A stretch of DNA of 64,000 nucleotides from Brasenia schreberi (GCA_036023115.1 JAYKKT010000079.1:9437001-9501000); one strand, 5' to 3'; shown: positions 44,172-55,805, counted from the first letter of the stretch. Notes: generated by a model from the letters alone, not told the origin. A program made the numbers and translations.

Positions 44172-45398
44172 ATGTCAAAATCCAATCCAAGTGAAGTGTC
44201 GAGCCAAGGCTCATGCGCATCAAGTTCTCACTCTAGGAGGATTTTCAAAAACAAAATAAAACTAGATGAAATCGAGGACTTGAGAAGGGAGTTTGAGGCC
44301 AAAATCGATGATCTAAAGGAGGCTAGGATAGTGATGCATGAGTTCCACGATGGAGAATGTGGAGGTCATGTTAATGCCAACATGATGGCAATGAAAATAC
44401 TTAGAGGGGGCTATTTTTGGTCCACCCTGAAAAAGCATTATCACGATCATGTTAGGAAGTGTCATCCATGTCAAGTGCATGGACACGCCATTCATATCCT
44501 ATCATCTACATTGCATTCTGTGGTCAGCCCCTGGCCATTTACCATGTGGGCATTTGACATCGTAGGCCCAATATTTCCAAAGGCCTCGAATGGGCATCGA
44601 TTTATTTTAGCAGCCACGGAGTATTTCTCCAAGTGGGTGGAAGCCATTTCCCTAACCAACGTGATGGGGCAACATGTGGTGGCTTTCATTCGGAGGAATA
44701 TCTTGGCTCGATTTGGGGTTCCACGAGACCTTGTGTCTGATAATGGCACCCCATTCAGGAATGAGCGGATGGTTAAGTTGTGCAACACGTATGGCATAAC
44801 TCACCACTTCTCTTCACCCTACTACCCTCAAGCCAACGGCCAAGCCAAAGCCACAAACAAGACTCTCATTGGAATGATTGAGAAAACTTTAGAGAAGGGT
44901 AGGATGTGGCACGAGAAGCTAGATGAAGCCTTATGGGCTTATAGGACTTCCATTCGGACTCCCACGAATGCCACACCATTCGAATTGGTCTATGGCACAA
45001 ACGCCATTCTTCCCATTCATACTCAACTGCATTCATTCCATACATCCATAGCACTCGACCTCCCCCTAGAGACGCTTCAGCATGCTAGGATGGCCGAACT
45101 AGATTTGCTAGATGAGAGGCGACTCCTTGCCATGGATAATGCTCGTGCATACCGGCAAAGGATAGCCCGACACTATGGCAAACACATGAGACCTCGCCAC
45201 TTTGAAGTGGGGGATCTGGTCTTGAAAATCATCTACTATCGTGGCCCACATCCCCTGGGAAAGTGGCGCCCCACGTGGGATGGACCCTATGTTGTACGAG
45301 CAACCACCACAAACAATTCGTATTGGTTGATCGATGTAGAAGGTAGGAATTTAGCGGATCCTATCAATATCCAATACTTAAAGAAGTATCATGTGTAG
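44172..45398 (+). pseudogene. Gag N-terminus fused in frame to integrase
   Basis: One uninterrupted frame of about 408 codons from the ATG at 44172. The first about 46 codons are Gag (MSKSNPSEV to FEAKID). After codons near 44310 it continues as integrase (EARIVMHEFHDGECGGH). Integrase parts: HHCC zinc site (HDGECGGH and CHPC), first catalytic Asp in AFDIVGP, second in VSDNGTPF, and the C-terminal WDGPYVV region to LKKYHV. The third catalytic residue is changed: GQAKATNK replaces GQAEATNK. The joint lies in ATCGA, shared by the two parents. It would be transcribed from LTR2, but the enzyme should be inactive. Confidence 0.85.
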
Positions 45399-46632
45399 GA
45401 TTTGGATTAAATTCCAGTTTTCGAAAATTTTAGGGATAGCTGCCCTGAGACATGAGAATAAGGTGCAAAGGCAAAGTCGTCCTGAGTGAGGGAATTCGCA
45501 CTTGTGAAAGAGTGGAGTCTTCAAAATCGTGGTTACATTTTAAAATCCTTCTTCTTACAAAGAAAGGCCTAGTTCAACATAGCAAGATACTTGCAAGTAG
45601 TACGTGTTATTTCTAAATAGGCTGATTTGGGATGGATCGAGTGTAGGCTTGGGATAAGTCCTCCCCTCTTCTCTTCTCCTTCCAAAAGGAAAAACACGGC
45701 CCAAACAAAGGGAATTTCCCATTCAAAGTATCTTTCCAAAAGAAAGAAACCAGAATTCAAAAGAAAAATCGATTCTCTTGTGAAAAAGAGGGATTAAAGA
45801 AAAAATACTCCCAAAGGGAGACCCTCTATTAAAAAAAGGAAAAAGAGGCCAAAAGGCTCAAAAAAGAGCACTTTTCCACCTTCAGTGCCTTAAACCACAG
45901 GACGCTTCAGAAGGGACCGTGGTATCTCTTTCCCATCCCTGGCTTATCCCAAGCTAAAGCATGGTTCATTTCGAGGAATCCTAAAGTAAAAATAGGATTT
46001 ACTTACTTGAATTTCATCTTGTTTGAGAATTCGACGTTTCGAGTAAGGCGTAGGAATTTGAAATAGGCCTTGTTTTCTTATAAAACCTCCGCTAGATAAG
46101 CAAGTGTTAAGACTCAAACAAGGGCAAACATGAAACACTTGAAACGAGAACAGCATAGGATTTTGAAAACAAGGATTTGCTCACTTGGACAGCATAGGAT
46201 TTCGTGTCCAAACTCAAACAACTATTTTCAAAAAATGTTTTCTTATCTATGTTGTCCCTTTTGTAAATAGTTTTGTAAATAAGTTTTGAAAAAAATCGAA
46301 CATCGAACAGCATAGGATTTGCTCACTTGGAGCAGTAGGCCTTGTAAGTCTCTAGAGTTCGACCACATCTGGTCTCTGGGAGGTCGCCATTCTTGGCACC
46401 ACCCCCATGTCATGCATCTGCATCCCATGCATGGTACTTGCATAAACATGATCCCGTTTAGGACCAGATTCCATATATATCCCTTTGGCATGATATCTCC
46501 TCCTACCAGGGTTTTAAAAGCGAGATTTTGGCTAAAAATTGGGACGATCCCATATTTTTCGTGGATAGATCTAGGGAGACATTGAAACGGGTGTTTGTCA
46601 TCTTTGCCCTTATCCAAATCAATTTGGACAAG
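45399..46632 (+). other. 3' untranslated region of element C
   Basis: No coding potential. Matches the reverse of 55806-56960 in F. Contains the ACCACAG/CCGTGGT stem-loop (about 45894-45922) with loop sequence like F and E, and short duplicated phrases around ACAGCATAGGATTT (46150-46320). Confidence 0.7.
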
Positions 46633-46648
46633 GCCAAAGACGGGCATC
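46633..46648 (+). other. Polypurine tract of element C
   Basis: GCCAAAGACGGGCATC abutting LTR3. One base (G to C) breaks the purine run found in P, N, E and F. Confidence 0.75.
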
Positions 46649-48963
46649 TGTAAACACCCCAAAATCCCACGAATTCCTCAAATAAAACCTGGTTTTGTAA
46701 AAGCAGCCCTAAAGGGCCATTTTGAGTCTGGAAACCCAAGAGCCTTCCAGACAACCCTGTACATATGTTTTGAACTTTGTATTTCAAAAATATAATGTGG
46801 CTTTAAAAACCTTTCAAAACACGTTTTTGAAACCCTGAAGCAGCTTGGCCTAATCAAGACAGGACCAGAAAAGCTAAGGAGAGCCCGGAACCGGAGCACA
46901 TGTCGAGCCCGGCACAACAACTCTCATATCAAATCCACCCCCAAGATCTCGAACGTCCAAGACCCTGTTATCATCAAAACATCATTTGAAGTCATCTCCG
47001 GAAGGCGAAAACAAAGGCGGACGATCATGTTGGCGAAGACCCAACGCAGACGGAGTACTGATGCTGTCAGATCCCACACAAACCGTTCGTTTCGAACACA
47101 GCCCGAAGGAGTCAGAATTCAGTTTGGATTGGATCTGGACCATATATATCCAGATCCCAATCCAAACCCATGTGTGGACTTGGATTTCGATTTGGATCCA
47201 GAGATCCAATCCAATATCCATATCCATGGCCCACATCACCTTCTCATAAATGGAGGTAGGGCCCACTTGAATTTCACGTGGGATTATGGGCATGAGAGAG
47301 AGTGGGGGAGGATAAGATCAAAGTGTGTTGTAATTAAGCTTGACTTGTGTGTCAAGTTAGGGGTTAATCATGTGGGTTAGCCTAATTAAAGTGGGTTTAA
47401 GCTTGTAATTAGCCAAAACCTAACCTAGGGCTACACCAACATGATGTGGTTAAGGTCTATGGGTCATGCAAAGGGAGCTCCTTAATCTAATTCTAACCAA
47501 AAACACCTAATCCTAGCCTTTTACCCTAATCCTGTCCTAATCCTAACCGAATCACCTAACCCACTTCCCTAATCCTGGCCTAATCCCAACCTAATCACCT
47601 AACCTACTTCCCTAATCCTTCCCTAAACCTAAGTTAATTTCCCTAAACCTAACCTAATCCTAGCCTAATCACCTAACCCACCTCACTAAACTTCACCCCA
47701 AAACCAACCCACCTAGCTAAACCCTAAACCTCTAAACCACCCCACCTAAACCTATCACAGAATCTACCCAAAACCCCTTGTATAAAAATATCTGGCCCTA
47801 CCCTAATACCAGCCCACCTTACTACCATACCACCACCCCTAGACCACCTTACCACTACCCTAATACCAGCCCCAACCGACTTTTGCAGCCCTATATAAAC
47901 CCCCCCCCTAAGGGGCGGGTTTCCCATCCTCTCTCATGCCCTTTCCAGCCCAACCGAGCCCAACCACTTCATCCACTCCCAGCCGGGTCTTCCACTTGCA
48001 CCACCGCCAGCCACCATCGTGCTCCACCTGCTCCACCACACCCCAGCCGGCCAACCACCCATCGCCATCCTTTTCATCCGGCCGAACCAGCCACTTCAAA
48101 CACCTGGCTGCTCCTCTTCCATCCGCCGCCTCCCATCACCGCCGGTTAGTACCCCACCCTTTAACCTACTTCTTCTCCACTCCCCCTCCACTCTCGACCA
48201 CCTACACCACCACCACCTTACCCTAACACCAGCCACTTGTCGCCACCACACCCATTCGGCCAAGCCTTAGCCACTCCAACCACCCGCCATCACCTAGACA
48301 CCGTAACTACACCCGGCCACTCCATTTAACCCCCTAAGACTTACCCATATCACCTCACCACAGCCGACCACCACCTCACCCCATACCCTAGCTAGCTCCC
48401 TTCCCATCCACCATAGCCCTAGCTACCTTAGCAACCACCATCACCGAATCCCCCCTAGTCGGCCACTCCAACCGACTGTCATATACCCATTCGGCCAACC
48501 ACCACCAGCCACATACTCCCCTTAGGCACTCTCTTAGGCTCCCCCTTAGTGCCATACTTCCTAACACTACACCCTCCCTTAGTGACCCTACTTAGTCACT
48601 TTATCCCAACACACAAAACCAGCCCATCCCTAGCAGCCGGCCACCTTCAAGGCGCCCCTCCTGCGCACCTAAGACATCCGGCCAGCAGCCCCCTTTGCCG
48701 TTCAACTCCGCGGAGCTCCCTCTTGCAGCCCAAGGCGAAGGCCAAGCACACGCTCAAGCAAGGCATCTTCGGACCAGCTATTAGTAAGTGCCTAACTTGG
48801 TCCTTAGTTGTATACTTACTTAAGATTTAATTCGATACGGGGTTGTAATAACGGAGCATAGTCTCCCCCCACTTGTAATAACGTGGCTTGGCACACCCAC
48901 ACACACGTGCACTCTCTTAGTCGTGCACGATTTTGAACACACACGGGCTTAATCAGCCCCTAG

Positions 48964-49001
<38 letters not shown>

Positions 49002-50031
49002 TAACTTACGTAGGGTTTTGCTTAAGTTGGGTGTGTTGTCTTTCAATTCAAGCACTCACACACATTGAGCCTTCGCTCTTATTTGAAAGACCCAAGTAAG
49101 GGTCGTGCTATACTATTTGGGTTTCATTTCATGTTGTGTGTGTAAGTCTTTCAATTCAAGCACTCACACACATTGAGCCTTCGCTCTTATTTGAAAGACC
49201 CAAATAAGGGTCGTGCTATACTATTTGGGTTTCAATTCAAGCACTCACACACATTGAGCTTTCGCTCTTATTCCCAAGACCTTAATCAAGGCCATACTGC
49301 AAGTTATATTTGGGTTTCATTTCATGTCGTGTGTGTAAGTCTTTCAATTCAAGCATGCACCCACATTGAGCCTTCGCTCTTATTTGCAAGACCCGAGTAA
49401 GGGCCCATATATACCTTATATACATATCTCCCTTCGGCATTTACATTACAAGTCATTTCCCTTCGGTTATTTCCCTTCGGTCATTTCCCTTCAGTTATTT
49501 CCCTTCGGCATTGTCTTTACATTCGGGTTTTCCCTTTGGAGTAGTGTGAGTTTGCATTGCATCTACGCCATACCAGGAGGTAGGATGCATATTGCATCGA
49601 AGCAAGCCCCGTACTCCCGCTCAAATTCGCCCCATGTAGTGGAGTGTTCATAACACACACCTAGGTGGCCCATAAAAGGATAAAAAGAAAGACTTAGGCA
49701 CGTGCAAATCCACGTGATCTAAAATCTGCAATCGCATTAAAAAGACCCGAATCAAACACCTCGAACCGCTTTCGTAAGCTTTTTCTATCGTAAAACTCGA
49801 TTTTTAAAGCGTACAGACTGACCCTTGCGCGTCGGTGCAAGAAGGTCTGTGACGACAAGAGCTCACTTGCTCACAGTCGCCACGTTAGAAGTCAGATTAA
49901 AATATATCTTCGCTAGCTTAAGTAAGCTAGCTGGCATGCCCTGTTTATACAAATAGGCCTTAGACGCACGAGAGGATCCGCTCGAGGCCCTGAGAAGCCA
50001 AAGTGGAGGCGGGGATTTTCCTACGTCTACT
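46649..50031 (+). repeat. LTR3: 3' LTR of element C (3383 bp)
   Basis: Starts TGTAAACACC and ends GTCTACT (final A changed to T). Pairs with LTR1. Contains a CCTAA-rich tract (47490-47770), TATATAAA (47892), GTAAGT (48784) and an (AT)n run of about 34 bp (48965-48998), longer than in LTR1. It has four ~110-bp repeats against five in LTR1; one unit is an 83-bp fusion near 49231. Confidence 0.92.
47892..47899 (+). promoter_or_regulatory. TATA box of LTR3
   Basis: TATATAAA with downstream C run and GGGGCGGGTTT, identical in setting to LTR1. Confidence 0.6.
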
Positions 50032-50036
50032 GTTCG
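50032..50036. repeat. Target duplication of element C (right)
   Basis: GTTCG, identical to 32721-32725; the N LTR resumes with AAACGAACGG. Confidence 0.93.
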
Positions 50037-50484
50037 AAACGAACGGTTTGTGCGGGGTCTGACAGCATCAGTACTCCGGCTTGCATTGGGTCTTCGCAAA
50101 CATGGTCGTCCCCTTCTGTTTTCACCTTCCGGAGATGATTTCATATGATTTTTGTTGATAACAGGGACTTGGACATTCGAGATCCTGGGGATGGATCTAA
50201 CACCAGAGTTGTTGTGCCGGGCTCAACATGTGCTCCAGTTTCGGGCTCTCTTTAGCTCTTCTGGTCCTGCTTTCATCAGGCCAAGCTGCTTCGTGGGGTT
50301 TCAAAACGTATTTTAAAAGGTTTTAAAAGCATATTATACATATTTTAAAACATATACAGTTTAAACATATGTACAGGGTTGTCTGGAAGGCTCCTGGGTT
50401 TCCAGACTCAAAATAGCCCTTTGGGGCTGCTTTTGCAAAACCAGGTTTTATTTGAGAAGTTTGTGGGATTTCGGGGTGTTTACA
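50037..50484 (-). repeat. N 3' LTR, piece 4 of 4 (U3 end)
   Basis: Continues piece 3 across C and ends GGTGTTTACA, followed at once by the N polypurine tract. Confidence 0.9.
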
Positions 50485-50500
50485 GATGCCCCTCTTTGGC
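50485..50500 (-). other. Polypurine tract of element N
   Basis: Minus strand GCCAAAGAGGGGCATC directly inside the 3' LTR. Confidence 0.85.
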
Positions 50501-51667
50501 ATTATCCAAATTGATTTGGATAATGGCAAAGACGACGAACACCCCTTTCAATGTCTCCCTAGATCTAACCACGAAAATATGGGATCGTCCCAATCTTTAG
50601 CAAAATCTCACTTTTAAAAACCCTAGTAGGAGGAGATATCACGCCAAAGGGATATAGAAACGGTTTTTGGTCCTGAATGGGATCATGTTATGCAAATGTC
50701 CATGCGTGGAAATGCAGATGCATGACATGGGTGGGGTGCCAAGAGTGGCGACCTCCTAGAGACCAGATATGGTCGAACTCTTGAGACTTACAAGGCCTAC
50801 TGCTCCAAATGAGCAGATCCTATGTTGTTCGATATTTGATTTTTCAAAATCTATTTAGAAAATTTATTTACAAAAGGGACAAGTGTCTTGAGTCTCAATC
50901 CTAAGGATCTCGAGCTCTTCGTATTTGCCTTTGCTTGAGTCTTGACACTCGCTTATCTAGTGGAGGTTTTATAAGAAAACAAGCTATATTTCAAATTCCT
51001 ACGTCTTACTCAAAACGTCGAATTCTCAAATAAAATGAAATTCAAGTAAGTAAATCCTATTTTTACTTTAGGATTCCCCGAAATGAACCATGCTTTAGCT
51101 TGGGATAAGCCAGGGATGGGAAAGAGATACCACCATCCCTTCTGAAGCGTCCCATGGTTTAAGGCATAGAAGGCGGAAAACTGCTCTTTTTGAGCTTTTT
51201 AGCCACTTTTCTTCTTTTTTTCATAGAGGGTCTCCCTTTGGGAGTATTTTTTCTTTAATCCCTCTTTTTTTTCTTCACAAGGGAATCGATTTTTCTTTTG
51301 GATTCTGGTTTCTTTCTTTTGGAAAGAGACTTTGTATGGGAAAATTCCCTTTATTTGGGCCTTGTTTTCCTTTTGGAAGGAGAAGAGAAGGGGGAAGGAC
51401 TTATCCCAAGGTCACACTCGATCCATTCTAGATCAGCCTATTTAGAAATAGCACGTACTACTTGCAAGTATCTTGCTATATTGAACTAGGCCTTTCTTTG
51501 TAAGAAGAAGGATTTTGAAATGTAACCACGATTTTGGAAGACTCCACTCTTTCACAAGTGCGAATTCTCTTACTCAGGGTCACACGATTTGCCTTTGAAC
51601 CTTATTTTCAAGTCTCAAGGCAGCTATCCCTAAAGGTTTTCGAAAATTTGTAATTTTAACCCAAATC
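50501..51667 (-). other. 3' untranslated region of element N
   Basis: Non-coding; collinear with F 55806-56960. The stem-loop at about 51129-51158 is partly lost (ACCACCAT against CCATGGT). Confidence 0.65.
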
Positions 51668-52482
51668 CTACACATAGTACTTCTTTAAGTATTGAATATT
51701 TATAGGATCTGCTAAATTCCTACCTTCTACATCGATCAACCAATACGAGTTGTTCGTGGTGGTTGCACGTACAACATAGAGTCCATCCCACTTGGGGCGC
51801 CACTTTCCAAGAGGATGTGGGCCACGATAGTGGACGATTTTCAAAACCAGATCTCCCACTTCAAAGTAGCGAGGTCTCATGTGTTTACCATAATGTCGGG
51901 CTATCCTTTGCCGGTATGCACGAGCATGATCCATAGCAAGGAGTCGCCTCTTATCTAGCAAATCTAGTTCGGCCATCCTAGCATGCTGAAGCGTCTCTAG
52001 GGAGAGGTCGAGTGCTATGGATGTATGGAATGAGTGCAATTGAGTATGAATGGGAAGAATGGCATTTGTGCCATAGACCAATTCAAATGGTGTGGCATTC
52101 GTGGGAGTCCGGATGAAAGTCCTATAAGCCCATAAGGCTTCATCCAGCTTCTCGTGCCATGTCCTACCCTTCTCTAAAGTCTTCTCAATTATGCTAATGA
52201 GAGTCTTGTTTGTGGCTTCGGCTTGGCCGTTGCCTTGAGGGTAGTAGGGCGAAGAGAAGTGGTGAGTTATGCCATACGTATTGCACAACTTAACCATCCG
52301 CTCGTTCCTGAATGGGGTGCCATTATCAGACACAAGGTCTCGTGGAACCCCAAATCGAGCCAAGATATTCCTCCTAATGAAAGCCACCACATGTTGCCCC
52401 AGTACGTTGGTCAGGGAAATGGCTTCCACCCACTTGGAGAAATACTCAGTGGTGCTAAAATGAATTGATGCCCATTCAAGGG
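51668..52482 (-). pseudogene. pol: Integrase fragment of element N (5' truncated)
   Basis: An open frame of about 253 codons from 52429 to 51668 starts in the integrase core (EAISLTNVLGQHVV) and reaches LKKYYV. The second catalytic Asp (VSDNGTPF) and the Glu (GNGQAEATNK) are intact, unlike in the fusion ORF of C. Just upstream a 1-bp loss near 52455 shifts the frame, and at 52482 element F cuts the gene within the NGHRFIL region. The remaining N-terminal integrase should lie right of F, outside the window. Confidence 0.85.
52478..52482. repeat. Predicted target duplication of element F (left)
   Basis: AAGGG directly before the F LTR edge in N integrase. The partner lies outside the window. 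Confidence 0.5.
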
Positions 52483-55400
52483 TGTAGACGCGCGAAAAAA
52501 TCCCCGCCTCTTCGCCTCTTTCGTGGCTTGGAGTGGATCTTATCGTGCGTCTAAGGCCTTTATATACAAACAGGGCGTGCCAGCTAGCTTACTTAAGCTA
52601 GCGAAGATGTATTTAACACTGACTTCTAAACGTGGCGACTGTGAGCAAGTGAGCTCTTGTCGTCGCAGACCTTCTTGCACTGATGCGCAAGGGTCAGTCT
52701 GTACGCTTTTGCAAAAATCGAGTTTTAGGGAGAAAGTCTACGAAACGATTCGAGGTGTCTATTTCGGGTCTTTAAGATACGATTGCATGTTTTAGATCAC
52801 GTGGATTTTGCACGTGCCTAAGTCTTTTCTTTTATCCCTTTTTGGGTCGCCTAGTTTGTGTGTTATGAACACTCCACTACATGGGCGAATTCGAGCGGGG
52901 GTTGCTTCGATGCAATATGCGTCCTACCTCGTGGTATGGCGTAGATGCAATGCAAACTCACGCTACTCCAAAGGGAAAACCCGAAATGTAAAGACAATAC
53001 TGAAGGGAAATAACGGAAGGGAAATAACGGAAGGGAAATAACCGAAGGGAAATAACCGAAGGGAAATAACCGAAGGGAAATATGTATATATCTTATGTAT
53101 ATGAGCCCTTACTCGGGTCTTGCAAATAAGAGCGAAGGCTCAATGTGGGTGCGTGCTTGAATTGAAAGACTTACACACACGACATGAAATTAAACCCAAA
53201 TATAAATTGCAGTATGGCCTTGACTAAGGTCTTGGGAGTAAGAGCGAAGGCTCAATGTGTGTGAGAGTGCTTGAATTGAAGTACTACACACACGACATAA
53301 ATTAAACCCAAATATAACTGCAATAAGGCCTTTACTAAGGTCTTGGGAGTAAGAGCGAAGGCTCAATGTGTGTGAAAGTGCTTGAATTGAAAGACTACTC
53401 ACACGACAAGAAATGAAACCCAAATAGTATAGGTCGGCCCTTACTTGGGTCTTTCAAATAAGAGCGAAAGCTCAATGTGTGTGAGAGTGTTTAAATTGAA
53501 AGACTTACTCACACGACATGAAATGAAACCCAAATAGTATAGGTCGGCCCTTACTTGGGTCTTTCAAATAAGAGCGAAAGCTCAATGTGTGTGAGAGTGT
53601 TTAAATTGAAAGACAACACGCCCAACTTAAACAAAACCCTTCGGAAATGAAATATATACGTATACTTATATATTAGGGGCTGATTAGGCCCGTGTGTGTT
53701 CAAAGTTGTGCACGACTAAGAGAGTGCACGTGTGTGGTTGTGCCAAGCCACGTTATTACAAGCGGGGGGAGACTAGGCTCCGTTATTACAACCCCGTATC
53801 AAATTGAATTTCAAGCAAGCATATGACTAAAGACCGAGTTTAGAAACTTACAAGTAGCTGGTCCGTAGAGGTCTTGCTTGAGCGTGGCCTTGGCTTTGGG
53901 CTGCAAATGGGAGCTCCGGGAAGGTGCGTGACCAAGGGTGCTGGCCGGCTGCAAATGGGCGCGGGATGGACGCCTCGAAGGGGGTCGGTGGCAAGTGGGC
54001 GGCGCCTCCAAGGAGGGAGTTTAGAGTGGCTGACTAAGTGGGTCTTAGGGTCACTAGGGAAGTTAGGGACTTAGGGAAACTGGCCCTAAAAGGTGAGTTA
54101 GTGGGAAGGCCAAAGAGGACGCCTAGGGGGAGGTCGGCCGAATGGGAGGTGGTGGCTGAGTAGTGGCCAGCCACTTGGGTTATCCTAGGTTCGGCTAGGC
54201 TTAGGTGGTGGCGGCAAAGAGGCTGAGCTAAGGGGAAGATGGGTGGCTAAGAGTGGGGAGGTGGTAGAGAGTGGTTTTGAGGGAGTTAGGGGGACTTACC
54301 GAATGGGAAGAGGTGGCGGCAAAGGTGGCTGTCGGCTGGTGGAAGATGGGAGAAGGAGAGGGCCCGGCTGAGTGAGGTGGTGACGTCCGGCTGGTGGGGT
54401 GGTGATGGTGGATGGAAGAGGGAGAGTGGCGGAGCAGGTGGCGGCTGGTGGGGCTGGAGCTGCTGGGAAGACGGGTGAGAGATGGGAGAGGAAGAGGGCC
54501 CGGCTGGGAGTGGAAAGTGGTTCCCACTTGGAAAACCCGCCCACAATGGGGGGGGTTTAAATAGGGGATGGGTAGGTCGGTTAGGGCTGGGTTGTGGGTA
54601 GTGGTTAGGTGGTTTAGGTAGGGTAGTATATAGATAAGGTGGGCTGGATGGGATTGGGCCAGATATTTTAAAACTAGGTGTTTGGGAAAATCGTGGGCTA
54701 AGGGTGGTTTAGGGCTAGGTTAGGTGGTTGGGTTTTAGGGTGAGGTTTAGTGAGCTAGGTTAGGTGGTTTAGGCTAGGTTTAGGCTAGGATTAGGGAAAT
54801 TAATCTAGGTTTAGGGAAGGATTAGGGGAGTGGGTTAGGTGATTAGGTTGGGATTAGGCCGGGATTAGGGAAGTGGGTTAGGTGATTAGGTTCAGATTAG
54901 GGGTGGATTAGGGGTTTAGGCTAGGTTTAGGCATTTTTGGCTAGGTTTAGGTGATGGAGCTCCCTTAGCATGGCCCATAAACCTTGATCACCCCATGTTG
55001 GTGCAGCCCTAGGTTAGGTTTTAGCTAATTACAAGCTTAAACCCACTCAATTAGGCTAAACCACAAGATTAAACCCAAACTTGACACACAAGTCAAGCTT
55101 AATACAACACTCTTGATATTTATCACCCCCACTCTCTCTCATGCCCAATATCCCACGTGAATTTCAAGTGGGCCCCACCTCCATTTATGAGAAGGTGATG
55201 TGGGCCATGGATATGGATATTGGATTGGATTTCTGGGTCCAAATCCAAATCCAAATCCACATATGGGTTTGGATTGAAATCTGGATATATATGGTCCAGA
55301 TCCAATCCAAACTGAACTCTGACTCCTTCGAGCTGGGTTCGAGACGGACGATTTGTGCGGGGCCTGACAGCATCAGTACTCCGTCTGCGTTGGGTCTTCG

Positions 55401-55789
55401 CCAACATGGTCGTCCGCCTCCGTTTCTGCCTTCCGGAGATGACTTCAAATGATATTTTGGCAAGAACAGGGTCTTGGACGTTCGAGATCCTGGGGTGTGA
55501 ATCAGATACAAGAGTTGCTGCGCCGGGCTCGACAGGTGCTCCGGTTCCGGGCTCTTCTTGGTTCTCCTGGTTCTGTCTTGATCAGGCCAAGTCACTTCGG
55601 GGTTTCAAAACATGTTTTAAAAGGGTTTTCAAAAACTATATCATATGTTTTTGAAAGATAAAGTTTAAAACATATATACAGGGTTTGTTTGGAAGGCTCC
55701 TGGGTTTCCAAACTCAAAATGGCCCTTTGGGGCTGTTTGTATAAAACCAGATTCGTTTAAGAAATTCGTGGGATTTCGGGGTGTTTACA
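52483..55789 (-). repeat. 3' LTR of element F (3307 bp)
   Basis: Plus strand TGTAGACGCG to GTGTTTACA. Contains HP2 (about 52582-52601), HP1 (about 52668-52703), about five ~110-bp repeats (53100-53630), the paired TTGTAATAACG block (about 53750-53795), the GTAAGT match (minus, 53846-53851), a C-rich region, a TATA-like box (54556-54563), a TTAGG-rich tract (54680-54960) and the U3 inverted repeat (about 55268-55312). Confidence 0.92.
54556..54563 (-). promoter_or_regulatory. TATA-like box of F 3' LTR
   Basis: Minus strand TATTTAAA preceded by CCCC, in the same setting as the P and LTR2 copies. Confidence 0.6.
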
Positions 55790-55805
55790 GATGCCCCTCT
55801 TTGGC
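55790..55805 (-). other. Polypurine tract of element F
   Basis: Minus strand GCCAAAGAGGGGCATC abutting the 3' LTR. Confidence 0.87.

Larger units (their letters stand above)
32726..50031 (+). mobile_element. Element C: composite Tat-like element with a nested remnant
   Basis: Outer LTRs 32726-36238 and 46649-50031 belong to the same subfamily (shared TA-rich tract and GAAAACAAAGG variant) and are flanked by GTTCG duplications. Between them lie primer-binding site, gag, protease, RT and RNase H up to 40745. Then come an inner LTR of another subfamily (40746-44027), its primer-binding site and gag start, and a fusion into integrase, 3' UTR and polypurine tract. The simplest history is a second element inserted at AGTAT in the RNase H region, then one deletion from its gag to the integrase of C. 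All gene parts are broken. Confidence 0.85.
17096..52482 (-). mobile_element. Element N: Tat-like element split by nested insertions
   Basis: N is the host for four later insertions. Its 3' LTR is in pieces 17096-17471, 26647-28243, 31693-32725 and 50037-50484 (376, 1597, 1033 and 448 bp, total 3454 bp). Its polypurine tract and integrase follow at 50485-52482 until F interrupts. Reading the four pieces across the breaks restores continuous LTR sequence at each junction, for example GTGTGTTAT to GAACACG and ATAGGGTAC to TAACCG. The rest of N (pol, gag, 5' LTR) must lie right of F, outside the window. Confidence 0.88.

Noticed and set aside
35020..49000. AT dinucleotide runs in LTR1 and LTR3 as independent microsatellite loci
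   Set aside because: They are part of the LTR and only differ in length between the two copies.
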